The position numbers and the translations under genes were made by a program. Of a stretch of 64,000 nucleotides of DNA, positions 18,936-26,461 are shown piece after piece. The DNA is taken from assembly GCF_010726955.1 (NCBI RefSeq), contig NZ_AP022603.1, forward strand, positions 1,860,001 through 1,924,000, given 5' to 3'. Each line of letters opens with the position of its first letter. The first letter of the stretch is position 1. Under the pieces are notes generated by a model. It was not told the DNA's origin. It saw only the letters and a list, made by a program, of their open reading frames with translations, and did no database searches. The DNA comes from Mycolicibacterium fallax. GTDB lineage: Bacteria; Actinomycetota; Actinomycetes; Mycobacteriales; Mycobacteriaceae.

Positions 18936-19907
18936 ATGCCAGCCTGCCGAGACACCCAAGGAGACTCCATAACCTGCCTCGATCCGTCGCCGACCGGAGA
19001 CTCTGACCACGACGACGTCCACCTCCGCCTCATCTGGCCCCAGTGGCAGGGCGCGGGCAAATCCAGCGTCCAGGCGTTCGCACCCGAATTTCCCCTCGAT
19101 GTCGCCCGCCGCGGGTACAGCGTGGGCACGGCCATCCTCGAAGCGGTGTTGCCGCCGCACGACGGGCCTACCGCGACCGCGCCGGTCACACTGTCCGACC
19201 AAGGCCTTGAGGAGCACGGCGGTGTCGAGGCCAAGGCGGTCATCTTGGACCAGCTCGCAGGCGCCCTCAGAGTCATCCGCGAGCAGGACCCGGCGCGAAT
19301 CACGACCTTGGGCGGCGAGTGTTCGGTGAGCGTGGCACCGTTCACCGAGCTCGCCTGCCGCTACGGCGACGACCTGGCGGTCGTCTGGATCGACGCGCAC
19401 CCCGACATCGGCACCCCGAAAAGTGAGTACCCGGGCTACCACGCGATGGCCGTTGCCACGCTCACCGGCCACGGCGACTCCGATGTACAGGAACTGCTCC
19501 CGGCGAACGTCTCGCCGGACCGGGTCGCCCTCGTGGGGCTGCACTCCTGGACCGAGGACGACTTCCCGAACGTGGCCGAATGGGGCATCCGCTCATTCGG
19601 CCCCGACGAGCTTCGCACGTCCACTGAGCCCCTGCTCAACTGGCTCGCGGCCACCGGCTGCTCGCGGGTGGCCGTTCACTTCGACCTTGACGCAATCGAC
19701 AGCAACGAGGTCGTGCTCGCGCTTGGTATCGAACCGGACGGGCTCACCAGCGCCCAGGCGCGGCGCATCGTCAAGGACGTCGAGGGGGCCGTGGACATCG
19801 TCGGGCTCACCATCGCGGAGTTCATCCCCCGACAGGTGATGCACTTGCAACAGCTCCTGACCGGCTTCCCGCTACTCTCCGCAAGGACGGCCCGAGACGA
19901 TTTATAG
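18936..19907 (+). CDS. Arginase/agmatinase (ureohydrolase) family protein with altered metal site
   Basis: This 323-residue ureohydrolase-fold protein carries WIDAHPD (Asp153, His155, Asp157) and VHFDLDAID (Asp250, Asp252), the usual Mn-binding strands. The first metal motif, usually GGDHS, is GGECS at residues 126-130, so the His ligand is Cys. Activity and metal are therefore uncertain. The start is also unclear. ATG 18936 is in frame, but a good AAGGAG (18958-18963) sits five bases before an in-frame ATA at 18969, where a start codon would be expected. The mature fold begins near HLRLIWPQWQG. No other urea or polyamine genes are nearby. Confidence 0.8.
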   Translation: MPACRDTQGDSITCLDPSPTGDSDHDDVHLRLIWPQWQGAGKSSVQAFAPEFPLDVARRGYSVGTAILEAVLPPHDGPTATAPVTLSDQGLEEHGGVEAKAVILDQLAGALRVIREQDPARITTLGGECSVSVAPFTELACRYGDDLAVVWIDAHPDIGTPKSEYPGYHAMAVATLTGHGDSDVQELLPANVSPDRVALVGLHSWTEDDFPNVAEWGIRSFGPDELRTSTEPLLNWLAATGCSRVAVHFDLDAIDSNEVVLALGIEPDGLTSAQARRIVKDVEGAVDIVGLTIAEFIPRQVMHLQQLLTGFPLLSARTARDDL

Positions 19908-19924
19908 TCTGGCAGCCCGTTCTC

Positions 19925-19978
19925 GTCACAGTGTCACAGTGTGATTCATAGTTTGAGCGATGATTCATAGTTTGAGCG
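19925..19978. repeat. Two short tandem duplications (8-bp and 19-bp units)
   Basis: GTCACAGT is repeated at 19925-19932 and 19933-19940. It is followed by TGATTCATAGTTTGAGCG at 19942-19959 and again at 19961-19978. The GTTTGAGCG core also occurs in the left end of the IS21-family element near 34931, so this may be the relic end of a related insertion sequence. The remaining bases to 20271 show no gene I can support, apart from the weak frame listed next. Confidence 0.55.
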
Positions 19979-19989
19979 GTCAGAGGCCT

Positions 19990-20223
19990 TCACGTCGCCC
20001 TACCGACCTTGGCCAGACCGTCGATACCGCGTGTTTCGACGGCCCCGCCCTCCCTCACTGGAGAGTCGGCCGACCCGAACGAGCGCATTGAGGCCCCTCG
20101 GCCGTCGGTGACAGCAAGGCCGGCGTTCAGGATCGCTCGCTGCATATCGGAGAGCCCTGCGCTCGGAGCAACCGCCGCCAACCAACCGATGTCCGTGGAT
20201 GAGAGCGCGGCGGTCACCACACG
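19990..20223 (-). CDS. Weakly supported short ORF
   Basis: A minus-strand frame of about 77-86 residues contains TAALSSTDIGWLAAVAPSAG and LSDMQRAILNAGLAVTDGRG. The composition is protein-like, but no family is recognised and no clear ribosome site is seen. It may be a gene relic next to the tandem duplications. Treat it as uncertain. Confidence 0.25.
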   Translation of the reverse strand, partial: RVVTAALSSTDIGWLAAVAPSAGLSDMQRAILNAGLAVTDGRGASMRSFGSADSPVREGGAVETRGIDGLAKVGRAT

Positions 20224-20271
20224 CCGGCCGGTCCGGGCCATCGGCGACACCCGACGTGCCCGCCCGAGGAG

Positions 20272-20931
20272 CTACGCGACGACGTTGGCCAGCGCCTCGA
20301 TGCGCTGGCGGGCCTGCTCGGCGAGCGCCGCGACGTCGTGGCCACCGGACCTGCTGCAGGTGGTGATCTCGATCGCCGCGTTGTGGGCGGCCACGAACGC
20401 GTTGTCGCAGTTCCAGTCCGGATTGCGCAGCGCCCACAGCACCGCGGTCGGTGACTCGGCGCCGGCCTGCACCTCGAAGGGGTCGACGTCGCCGTCGAGC
20501 GTGGTGACGGTGATCGTGGTCCCCACGCACGACTCGATGGTCGCCCGGGTGCTGCGCATCGCGGCGACCGGGTCGAAGCCCGACGGATAGACGGCCACCA
20601 TCTCCTCGACGACGGTGCGGCCCACCTCGGTCATCCAGTGTCCGCCGGTGGAGGTCAGCGGCCCGAGTGACTGCAGCAGCGGCGGGTCCACTTCCCGGGC
20701 GGCCCCGGCGCACCGCTCGGGGTCGACGACGGAGAACAGGTCGCCGTCGCCGTGGCCGGCCCGCTTGCTGAGCAGGTCGTTGACCTGAAGTTCGGAAATC
20801 GGCGCCGCCGTCGACGCCGGGCTGGGCACTGTGCTGGGTTCGCCGCTGTCGACGACCCGCGTGCAGCCGCACATCGTCAGGGCGAGCGCAGCGGCGATCA
20901 TCGCCGTCCGCGGTGTCCGGTTCGCGGTCAT
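20272..20931 (-). CDS. Lipoprotein with PknH-like sensor domain
   Basis: This 219-residue secreted lipoprotein has signal peptide MTANRTPRTAMIAAALALTM and lipobox MCGC. A Ser/Thr/Pro-rich linker precedes a domain with SELQVNDLLSKRAG, a pair of Cys in DPERCAG and TIESCVG, and a C-terminal DWNCDNAF...TTCSRSGG. This Cys pattern is that of the extracellular sensor domain of the mycobacterial kinase PknH and of many stand-alone lipoproteins. It is anchored on the outer face of the plasma membrane. Its ATG at 20931 overlaps the stop of the truncated reductase-like gene by four bases, so the two are co-transcribed. Confidence 0.85.
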   Translation of the reverse strand: MTANRTPRTAMIAAALALTMCGCTRVVDSGEPSTVPSPASTAAPISELQVNDLLSKRAGHGDGDLFSVVDPERCAGAAREVDPPLLQSLGPLTSTGGHWMTEVGRTVVEEMVAVYPSGFDPVAAMRSTRATIESCVGTTITVTTLDGDVDPFEVQAGAESPTAVLWALRNPDWNCDNAFVAAHNAAIEITTCSRSGGHDVAALAEQARQRIEALANVVA

Positions 20932-21335
20932 GGTCTCGAGCCTATGGCGCGCTGGCCGGGGTCGCCGACGCCGATCACCCAGATGTCGCCGGCACCGGCG
21001 GCCGCGGGGAGGGCCGGCAGCGCGTCGGTCACCTCGCCACAGATCAGCCGCACGTCGGCGCCGTCGGGCACCGGCAGCTCGCGGGAGGTGAACACGAAGG
21101 TGGGCTTGTCGCCAAAGAGCCTCTGCCACTTGGCCGGTTCGGCGATCAGGTTCTCGTTGCGCAGCACCCACTCGTAGGTGTGGGATCCCTCGACCAGCAC
21201 TGCGGCGTCGGCCGGGTACTGCTCCGGTGTGGGCGCGGCGCCGCCCTCGACGGCGAACAGCCAGTCCAGGGAATGGTTCTCGTCGGCGATCCACCCGTTC
21301 AGCGTTGTCGCGGCGTCATAGATGATCCGGCCCAT
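20928..21335 (-). CDS. C-terminally truncated dihydrofolate reductase-like (RibD C-terminal) protein
   Basis: This 135-residue protein starts MGRIIYDAATTLNGWIADEN, the typical N-terminus of the YwjB/RibD-C DHFR-like family, with FTSRELPVPDGADVRL and DIWVIGVGD as later strands. Full members run about 170-190 residues. Here the last two strands and helix are lost and the end is GQRAIGSRP, running directly into the next gene. It is probably degenerate, or a natural short form created by a deletion that placed the lipoprotein gene behind it. Whether it binds NADPH is doubtful. Confidence 0.7.
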   Translation of the reverse strand: MGRIIYDAATTLNGWIADENHSLDWLFAVEGGAAPTPEQYPADAAVLVEGSHTYEWVLRNENLIAEPAKWQRLFGDKPTFVFTSRELPVPDGADVRLICGEVTDALPALPAAAGAGDIWVIGVGDPGQRAIGSRP

Positions 21336-21441
21336 ATCTCTCGAAAGTACCCCGGCGGGACGTCACACCGGGGTGCCCAGATCAGCGCAGGAAAGCTGTC
21401 GGTGCCCGGTCGTAATCTCGGCACCAACCAGGAGGTGTGCC

Positions 21442-21816
21442 ATGAAGATCCTCGTCGCAACAGCACTGACCCAGGGCGCCCGCAGCAACGACTACTGCTA
21501 CTGCGTCAGCGGGGAGCCCGTCTGGGTCCAGGACCCGTGCGATCGGGACCGACGCGACCCCAACGACGAATGCGGCTGCAGCCGGGGTTTCGCCGGCGCC
21601 GCGTCCCACCGGGCCACGACCACGGCGCAGGTGGCCGACCTGCCGCTGACCCGCGCCGAGCTCATCGACGCCATGCGGATGAGCCTGGACGACGGCGGCT
21701 GGCCGGTGGAATGGGCCGAAGACGTGGTCGACGACAACTTGATCATCGCGTCGGTGTTTTCCGTCGGGACGGTCATCGAGCGCAGTTTTGATCAGTTTCG
21801 GCCGCGGGCCGCGTGA
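21442..21816 (+). CDS. Conserved mycobacterial protein of about 124 residues
   Basis: The start ATG 21442 lies behind AGGAGG. The sequence begins MKILVATALTQGARSNDYCY, followed by the Cys-rich stretch CVSGEPVWVQDPCDRDRRDP and DECGCSRGFAG, which suggests metal binding. The C-terminal helical part carries LTRAELIDAMRMSLDDGGW. It resembles a widespread actinobacterial DUF (DUF7715-like). The function is unknown. Confidence 0.7.
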   Translation: MKILVATALTQGARSNDYCYCVSGEPVWVQDPCDRDRRDPNDECGCSRGFAGAASHRATTTAQVADLPLTRAELIDAMRMSLDDGGWPVEWAEDVVDDNLIIASVFSVGTVIERSFDQFRPRAA

Positions 21817-21896
21817 GGTTCACGGGCGCCTGGGTGCGCCCCCGCGCGGCCCAGAACCGCTGCTAAGACAGAGTCCGGGCGACCGGATTGCCGGCC

Positions 21897-22340
21897 TCAC
21901 CAGCACTCGCCGGCGTGCTCCTGGTGGCATTGCGCGCAGACGTTGCGCGCCTCGGGTTGCTTGGACGGTCGACGGCTTCGCCCATCGCAGCGAAGCGGCT
22001 CAAACAGCTGATTCGGCCGGTGCTCCGCCTTGATCCGCGCCAGCCGGCTGTCGATGTACTGGCGCAGGCCGCCGGACAGCTCTGCGGGAAAGTGCAGCAG
22101 GGCGCGCAGCACGGCCTGCTCGTAGTCGGCTTGGCGCGAGCCGTTCGAGAGTCGACCATCCACGACGTGGCGGACTTCGCCCCGCAACTCGCTAATGCGG
22201 TCCGGCTGAACCTTGCGCTTCAGCGCGGCTTCTTTCTCGCTCAGCCCTTCTTCCTGGTCGCGCACCGTGTTGCCGTAGTGGCAATTTGCGCGTCGCAGAA
22301 ACCCCAGAATTTCGTCGCGGTGGACAAACTCGTCGGCCAC
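21897..22340 (-). CDS. Hypothetical protein with C-terminal CxxC..H motif
   Basis: This 147-residue protein is read from GTG 22340, preceded by GGGGGAGA. It is charged and helical, begins MADEFVHRDEILGFLRRANC and ends NVCAQCHQEHAGECW, which could bind zinc. It has no recognised family. It is an isolated minus-strand gene between two plus-strand genes. Confidence 0.55.
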   Translation of the reverse strand: MADEFVHRDEILGFLRRANCHYGNTVRDQEEGLSEKEAALKRKVQPDRISELRGEVRHVVDGRLSNGSRQADYEQAVLRALLHFPAELSGGLRQYIDSRLARIKAEHRPNQLFEPLRCDGRSRRPSKQPEARNVCAQCHQEHAGECW

Positions 22341-22527
22341 TGATCTCCCCCTTCGTCCCGATTGTCATCGAAGCGCGGTATGTCACTCCGGTCGGCGTTT
22401 TCTCACGACCGGCATTCCTCGTCCTCGCCCGGCACGCACTCTAGGACGACGGTCTGACAATCGGCCCGAACGTCCTTCGGCCGGACACCGCCCGCGCGAA
22501 CTCGGTGTCCCCAGGAATGATGAGCGC

Positions 22528-23757
22528 ATGGACGTTTCCCTGGCCGACGCGGTCCTCCCGCTGATCCGCACCCGCGCCGACCTCCATCGGTACAGCAGCG
22601 CCAACCAGCACGGCCACCAGATGCACGAGGCCATCGACATTCTGGAGTCGGCCATCTCCTCGACCGATCCGGCCGAGGTTTACACCGTCACGCACAAGGC
22701 GCTGGCGAGTGCGATCGGGGTGATCGCGCGGGCCGACGACTCGGCGGGGATCATCGGTGACGCCTGCCGGCGGTTGCTCGCGTTGCACCCCACCGCCGCG
22801 GCGGCCGCCCGCGTGCCGGCGGCCAGGTTGGTCGATTGGATGATGAAGTTCCAGTTCGACGGCGACGTCGACTATTTCGAACTCGATCCCGTCGCCTACG
22901 CCCCGGCGCTCGGCGGCGCCGGGATGGCGAAGTATCGGGCCAGGCTCATGGAGGTACGCACGGGGCTGAGCCCAGACCCCGGGGATCTCCTGGCCCCCGA
23001 CCCGGACCGAGGCGCTCGGTGGGTCGTGGAATGGAATGACCGGCGACTGGCGGTCCTCGATCACGACGTCGATGCGGTCATCCGGACCCACGCCCGGGAT
23101 CGCCGTGTCGCCGCGTGGTTCGTCGACACCGCCGAGGCCTTGACCGAGATCGGCGAGTTCGACCTGGCGATCGACTGGGCCCGCCAAGGCGTGGACATCG
23201 GTCCGTGGCACCAGTCGCTCAAGGCCGCCGACTTCTGGTGCCGGCTGCTCTCCGAGCACCGACCCGCCGAGGAACTCGACGCCCGGCTGACGGTGTTCCG
23301 GTGCTGGCCATCCTCGAGTACGGCCGCCCAGCTGCACAAGACGGCCGGCGGTGAGTGGCCGTCGTACGCCGAGGAGGTCATGACCACCCTGTCCGAGAGC
23401 CCAAGAAACGCAGTCCAGTTCGCACTGCACACGCTGAAGAACGCGAACCTGGCGTGGGAGCTGGCGCACTCGCTGGCACTCGACGACGACAGCCTCTGGG
23501 CCGAACTGGTCAAGTCCTACGAGAAGATCGATCCGGTCGCGACCCTGCCGGTGCACCGTCGGCTGGTCGACGGTGCACTCGTCTCGGCCGACGCGCAGCA
23601 GTACCGCCGCGCCGCACGCCGGCTGGCCAAGATGCGCAAGATTGCCGCCGGGACCGACCAGTCCGCCGCGGTCGACGACTACGTCGCCGAGTTGCGCGAG
23701 GCGCACCGGCGTCGGCCTCGGCTGCAGCAGGAATTCGACCGCGCCGGGCTGCCCTGA
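22528..23757 (+). CDS. Conserved helical-repeat protein (DUF6880-like)
   Basis: This 409-residue, largely alpha-helical protein shows TPR/HEAT-like repeats. Examples are DLAIDWARQGVDIGPWHQSL near residue 215 and a C-terminal basic helix array YRRAARRLAKMRKIAAG. It resembles the family found in actinobacteria as stand-alone proteins or next to SWIM-zinc-finger proteins. Membership of DUF6880 is a guess from pattern. No catalytic motif is seen. The start ATG 22528 has only a weak ribosome site. Confidence 0.6.
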   Translation: MDVSLADAVLPLIRTRADLHRYSSANQHGHQMHEAIDILESAISSTDPAEVYTVTHKALASAIGVIARADDSAGIIGDACRRLLALHPTAAAAARVPAARLVDWMMKFQFDGDVDYFELDPVAYAPALGGAGMAKYRARLMEVRTGLSPDPGDLLAPDPDRGARWVVEWNDRRLAVLDHDVDAVIRTHARDRRVAAWFVDTAEALTEIGEFDLAIDWARQGVDIGPWHQSLKAADFWCRLLSEHRPAEELDARLTVFRCWPSSSTAAQLHKTAGGEWPSYAEEVMTTLSESPRNAVQFALHTLKNANLAWELAHSLALDDDSLWAELVKSYEKIDPVATLPVHRRLVDGALVSADAQQYRRAARRLAKMRKIAAGTDQSAAVDDYVAELREAHRRRPRLQQEFDRAGLP

Positions 23758-23815
23758 CCGCACCCGCGGTTTCTCCGCCGACGGCGGGCCTGGCCGGGCC
23801 GGCCGACGCCGTCGG

Positions 23816-24961
23816 CTACCCGGGTTCGGGGCTGGTTGGCCAACCGGGCGGGAATGCGACATCGAGGCGCTGGATCCGCCGGTACCCAGCCCAGGTGGGC
23901 ACGCCGGCGGGTTGACCGCGGTAGATGCCCCGAGCCGCGGCAACCACCCGGTCGTGCTGAACCGGCCACTGAATGTCGTCGGCGATCGCTTCGAGGACCT
24001 GCCGGTCGCGGTCAAGCACCCGATGCACGAGCCCGACGGCAGGCACCGAGCCGCTCTTGTCGCCGTTGCACCGCCGGCAGGCCAGCACCAGGTTCGCCAG
24101 GCCATCGATGCCCACCAGCGACCACGGCAGCACGTGGTCGATGGGGCTGCCGGCGGGTAGGCCGGCCTGGCAGTAGAAGCAGTACGGGCCGAAAGCGTCC
24201 TTGAAGGGCTCACGCACCGCGGCGAGTGCCTGGCGTGTTCGTCCGAACAGGTGGCCCGCGATATCGGGAACACCGTCTTCGAGGAACTTGTTCATTCGGC
24301 GAACGTCGTCCACCCACATGATCTCCAGCGCCGGCCTGAGCAGTCCGGACAGCCGCGCAAGTCCGTGCGCAACGCCCGGCTTCAGAACGATCGAAAAGTA
24401 ATGCTCCTCGAGAACTTTCCGAGACACCTTGTCGTGCAGGAAGGAGTCGTCGTAGAGGAACGCGTCCTCGCCGTCGGCACCGGGCAGACGCTGCAATCGA
24501 TACAGCGGTTGTTGCGCCAGGCACATGGTGATGTCGTCGATGGCGCGCTGGTATTCATCAGGCGCACGCAGTTTTACGACGTCAACCGATCGGCGCGGCT
24601 GGCCCGCGGCCACCCACAGCCGACGGGTGGCATCGATGATCCGCGCCTTCTTCCCGTTCATCTGCCGAAGCTCGCGGCCCTCGAAGGGACGGATCTGCGG
24701 CCAGTAGGAGTCGAGCACCCGGGCCGCCAGATCCGGAATCGGAACGGTGAGGGTGTCGGACGATTGCGCGGGGAGATTCTCCACGCAGTGATCGATCAGC
24801 GCCCGCAGTGCCGCCAGCTTGTACGTCGCCGTTCGCTGACCCGTTTCCAATATCGCGACGACCCGCTGCCCCAGCAGCAGCGGATCATCACCCACCCCAG
24901 GACCTCCGCAGCCGGCGCTGTGCCGGGCCGGCTGTTCTGGGGCATCGAAATGCTGCGGCAT
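23816..24961 (-). CDS. HNH endonuclease
   Basis: This 381-residue protein has a C-terminal HNH domain at about residues 262-310: CFYCQ...IDHVLPWS...GLANLVLACRRCNGDKSG. It supplies two zinc-binding Cys pairs, the catalytic His of DHV, Asn in LANLV and the terminal CRRCN. The N-terminal 250 residues are an unrecognised helical domain with LLLGQRVVAILETGQRTATY, probably for target recognition. It is the last gene of a five-gene minus-strand run (phosphatase, ADP-ribosylglycohydrolase, kinase, small protein, HNH) with gaps of 27-50 bp. Restriction or defence use is inferred. Confidence 0.85.
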   Translation of the reverse strand: MPQHFDAPEQPARHSAGCGGPGVGDDPLLLGQRVVAILETGQRTATYKLAALRALIDHCVENLPAQSSDTLTVPIPDLAARVLDSYWPQIRPFEGRELRQMNGKKARIIDATRRLWVAAGQPRRSVDVVKLRAPDEYQRAIDDITMCLAQQPLYRLQRLPGADGEDAFLYDDSFLHDKVSRKVLEEHYFSIVLKPGVAHGLARLSGLLRPALEIMWVDDVRRMNKFLEDGVPDIAGHLFGRTRQALAAVREPFKDAFGPYCFYCQAGLPAGSPIDHVLPWSLVGIDGLANLVLACRRCNGDKSGSVPAVGLVHRVLDRDRQVLEAIADDIQWPVQHDRVVAAARGIYRGQPAGVPTWAGYRRIQRLDVAFPPGWPTSPEPG

Positions 24962-24988
24962 CGTTCCAGTATCGCCAGGGAACCAGCC

Positions 24989-25360
24989 TCACGTGCGTCC
25001 TTCGCTGCCGTCGTCCTCGATCGCCTCCCGCAGCTGGGCGGCGAACCCGCGGGCCACCGTCGGCAGTGCGCCGTAGGGCAGTTCCGTGCCGTCCTCCCAG
25101 TTGGCCAGCAGTACCTCGAGGTGGTCCAGCAGTTCACCGGTCGGGCGGGCCGTCGCGCGGTCGACTCGGCGCAGCTGTCGTTGTCGTTCCGCAGCGGCCG
25201 CGTTGAGATGGGCGAACTTTCGCTCGATCTGGGCCGGCGTCAGGATGCGCCAGATGTTTCCGCAGTCGCAGTCCCACCGCTCCGGATTCTCCTGGGTGGG
25301 CGCCGGATTCGGATGATGGCCGGCGCTCAGGTGACCCTCGACCCATTCTTCGCGGTTCAT
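24989..25360 (-). CDS. Small protein with CxC motif, fourth gene of the phosphatase-to-HNH cluster
   Basis: This 123-residue protein starts at ATG 25360 behind GAGGAG. The N-terminal part contains RWDCDCGNIWRIL, similar to a half zinc ribbon. The rest is helical (AERQRQLRRVDRATARPTG and GYGALPTVARGFAAQLREAI-like helices). No family is recognised. Its spacing, 27 bp before the HNH gene and 48 bp after the kinase gene, indicates shared transcription. Confidence 0.6.
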   Translation of the reverse strand: MNREEWVEGHLSAGHHPNPAPTQENPERWDCDCGNIWRILTPAQIERKFAHLNAAAAERQRQLRRVDRATARPTGELLDHLEVLLANWEDGTELPYGALPTVARGFAAQLREAIEDDGSEGRT

Positions 25361-25408
25361 TTCAGCTCCTCTGCAACGGCGATCCGATCGCCCTTCGGTG
25401 TGCGGTCA

Positions 25409-26422
25409 TCACTCATCGGCCGGCCCTTCGTCGCGGTCGGCCGCCGCCAGCAGCGTGGTGAAGATCCCGTTGACCTGATCGACGGTCAGCACGCCGTTGT
25501 CCTCGGCGACGCTGAGCCAGATCAGGTCGTCGTCCTCGGGGACCCGCGCGCTGCGGTGATAGACCTCGGCCCAGTCGGCCGGCTTCTCCACGACGCCGCT
25601 GCGGGCATCCCAACGGCCCAGCACGCCGTCGGTCAGGGCCTGCAGGTCCCGGTCGTGCTCATAGCGTTCGGTCAGGATCTTGATCGAATCCCTTTGGCTA
25701 CCAACGCCGTTGGATTCTTCGGCCGGACCCTTACTCGACAGTTCCGGTTCCTCGAAGGATTCGAGGACACCGCTCGGCAGCAGGGTGGCGCCCCACCAGT
25801 GCCCGTTGCGGAACTGCTCCTCGTAGCTGCGGTGCCGTCTGACCATCCGTTCCTCGGCGGTCTTGACCGATGCTTCGATGAACACGGTGTGCACGAGGGG
25901 ATCGGCATCATCGTGGCTCGGTTTCCAGCCGGCCGGGACCGCCATCTCCATCAGGACGTTGCGGCCGAAGCGGATGCTCGCCAGCATCAGCCGGTGGGCG
26001 ATCTCCCAGGCCTCCTCGTAGACCAGCGGAACGGTCTCCATCGGCGACATTGCGCCCTTGGGTATCCCGAGGTTGGAGGTGACCATCAGCTCCGCGATCT
26101 CGTCGGGGTCGACGACGACGAAGCCCTCCGTCAGCCCATGCTCCGGATCCTGGCGAAAGGTCGTCTTGCCGGCACACGGGATGCCCCACAGGTAGACAAA
26201 CCGTCCCTCACGCCCGGCCGTCGACGCCTGGCTCGCCCACCGATAGTCCAGGACTCGCCGCTGATCGGCGCGCCGTTCGGGCGGCCAGAGCACCCACCCG
26301 CGGACGACCCGGCCGAATTCCGTTCGGGTGTCGATGTTTTTCGACCGTGCCCATTCCAGCGCAGCCTCGACCCGATGAACATGCTCGGCATAACTGTCAT
26401 TGCTGAATTCGAAGTTCGCCAT
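25409..26422 (-). CDS. P-loop kinase, zeta-toxin / polynucleotide-kinase-like
   Basis: This 337-residue protein has Walker A GIPCAGKTT (residues 80-88). It is followed by VVVDPDEIAELM, equivalent to the strand with the catalytic Asp after Walker A in zeta-toxin and polynucleotide-kinase folds. EEAWEIAHRLMLASIRFGRN and VFIEASVKTAEERMVRRHR, the lid-like Arg helix, come after. The N-terminal 70 residues form a separate helical domain. Zeta-type kinases phosphorylate UDP-GlcNAc, while PNK-type kinases phosphorylate RNA/DNA ends; the sequence does not separate the two. It sits between the ADP-ribosylglycohydrolase and HNH genes, which favours a nucleic-acid or nucleotide substrate. Confidence 0.78.
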   Translation of the reverse strand: MANFEFSNDSYAEHVHRVEAALEWARSKNIDTRTEFGRVVRGWVLWPPERRADQRRVLDYRWASQASTAGREGRFVYLWGIPCAGKTTFRQDPEHGLTEGFVVVDPDEIAELMVTSNLGIPKGAMSPMETVPLVYEEAWEIAHRLMLASIRFGRNVLMEMAVPAGWKPSHDDADPLVHTVFIEASVKTAEERMVRRHRSYEEQFRNGHWWGATLLPSGVLESFEEPELSSKGPAEESNGVGSQRDSIKILTERYEHDRDLQALTDGVLGRWDARSGVVEKPADWAEVYHRSARVPEDDDLIWLSVAEDNGVLTVDQVNGIFTTLLAAADRDEGPADE

Positions 26423-26461
26423 TCCTACTTTCCCCCCCGGGTGTTTTTCGCTAAGTGATGA

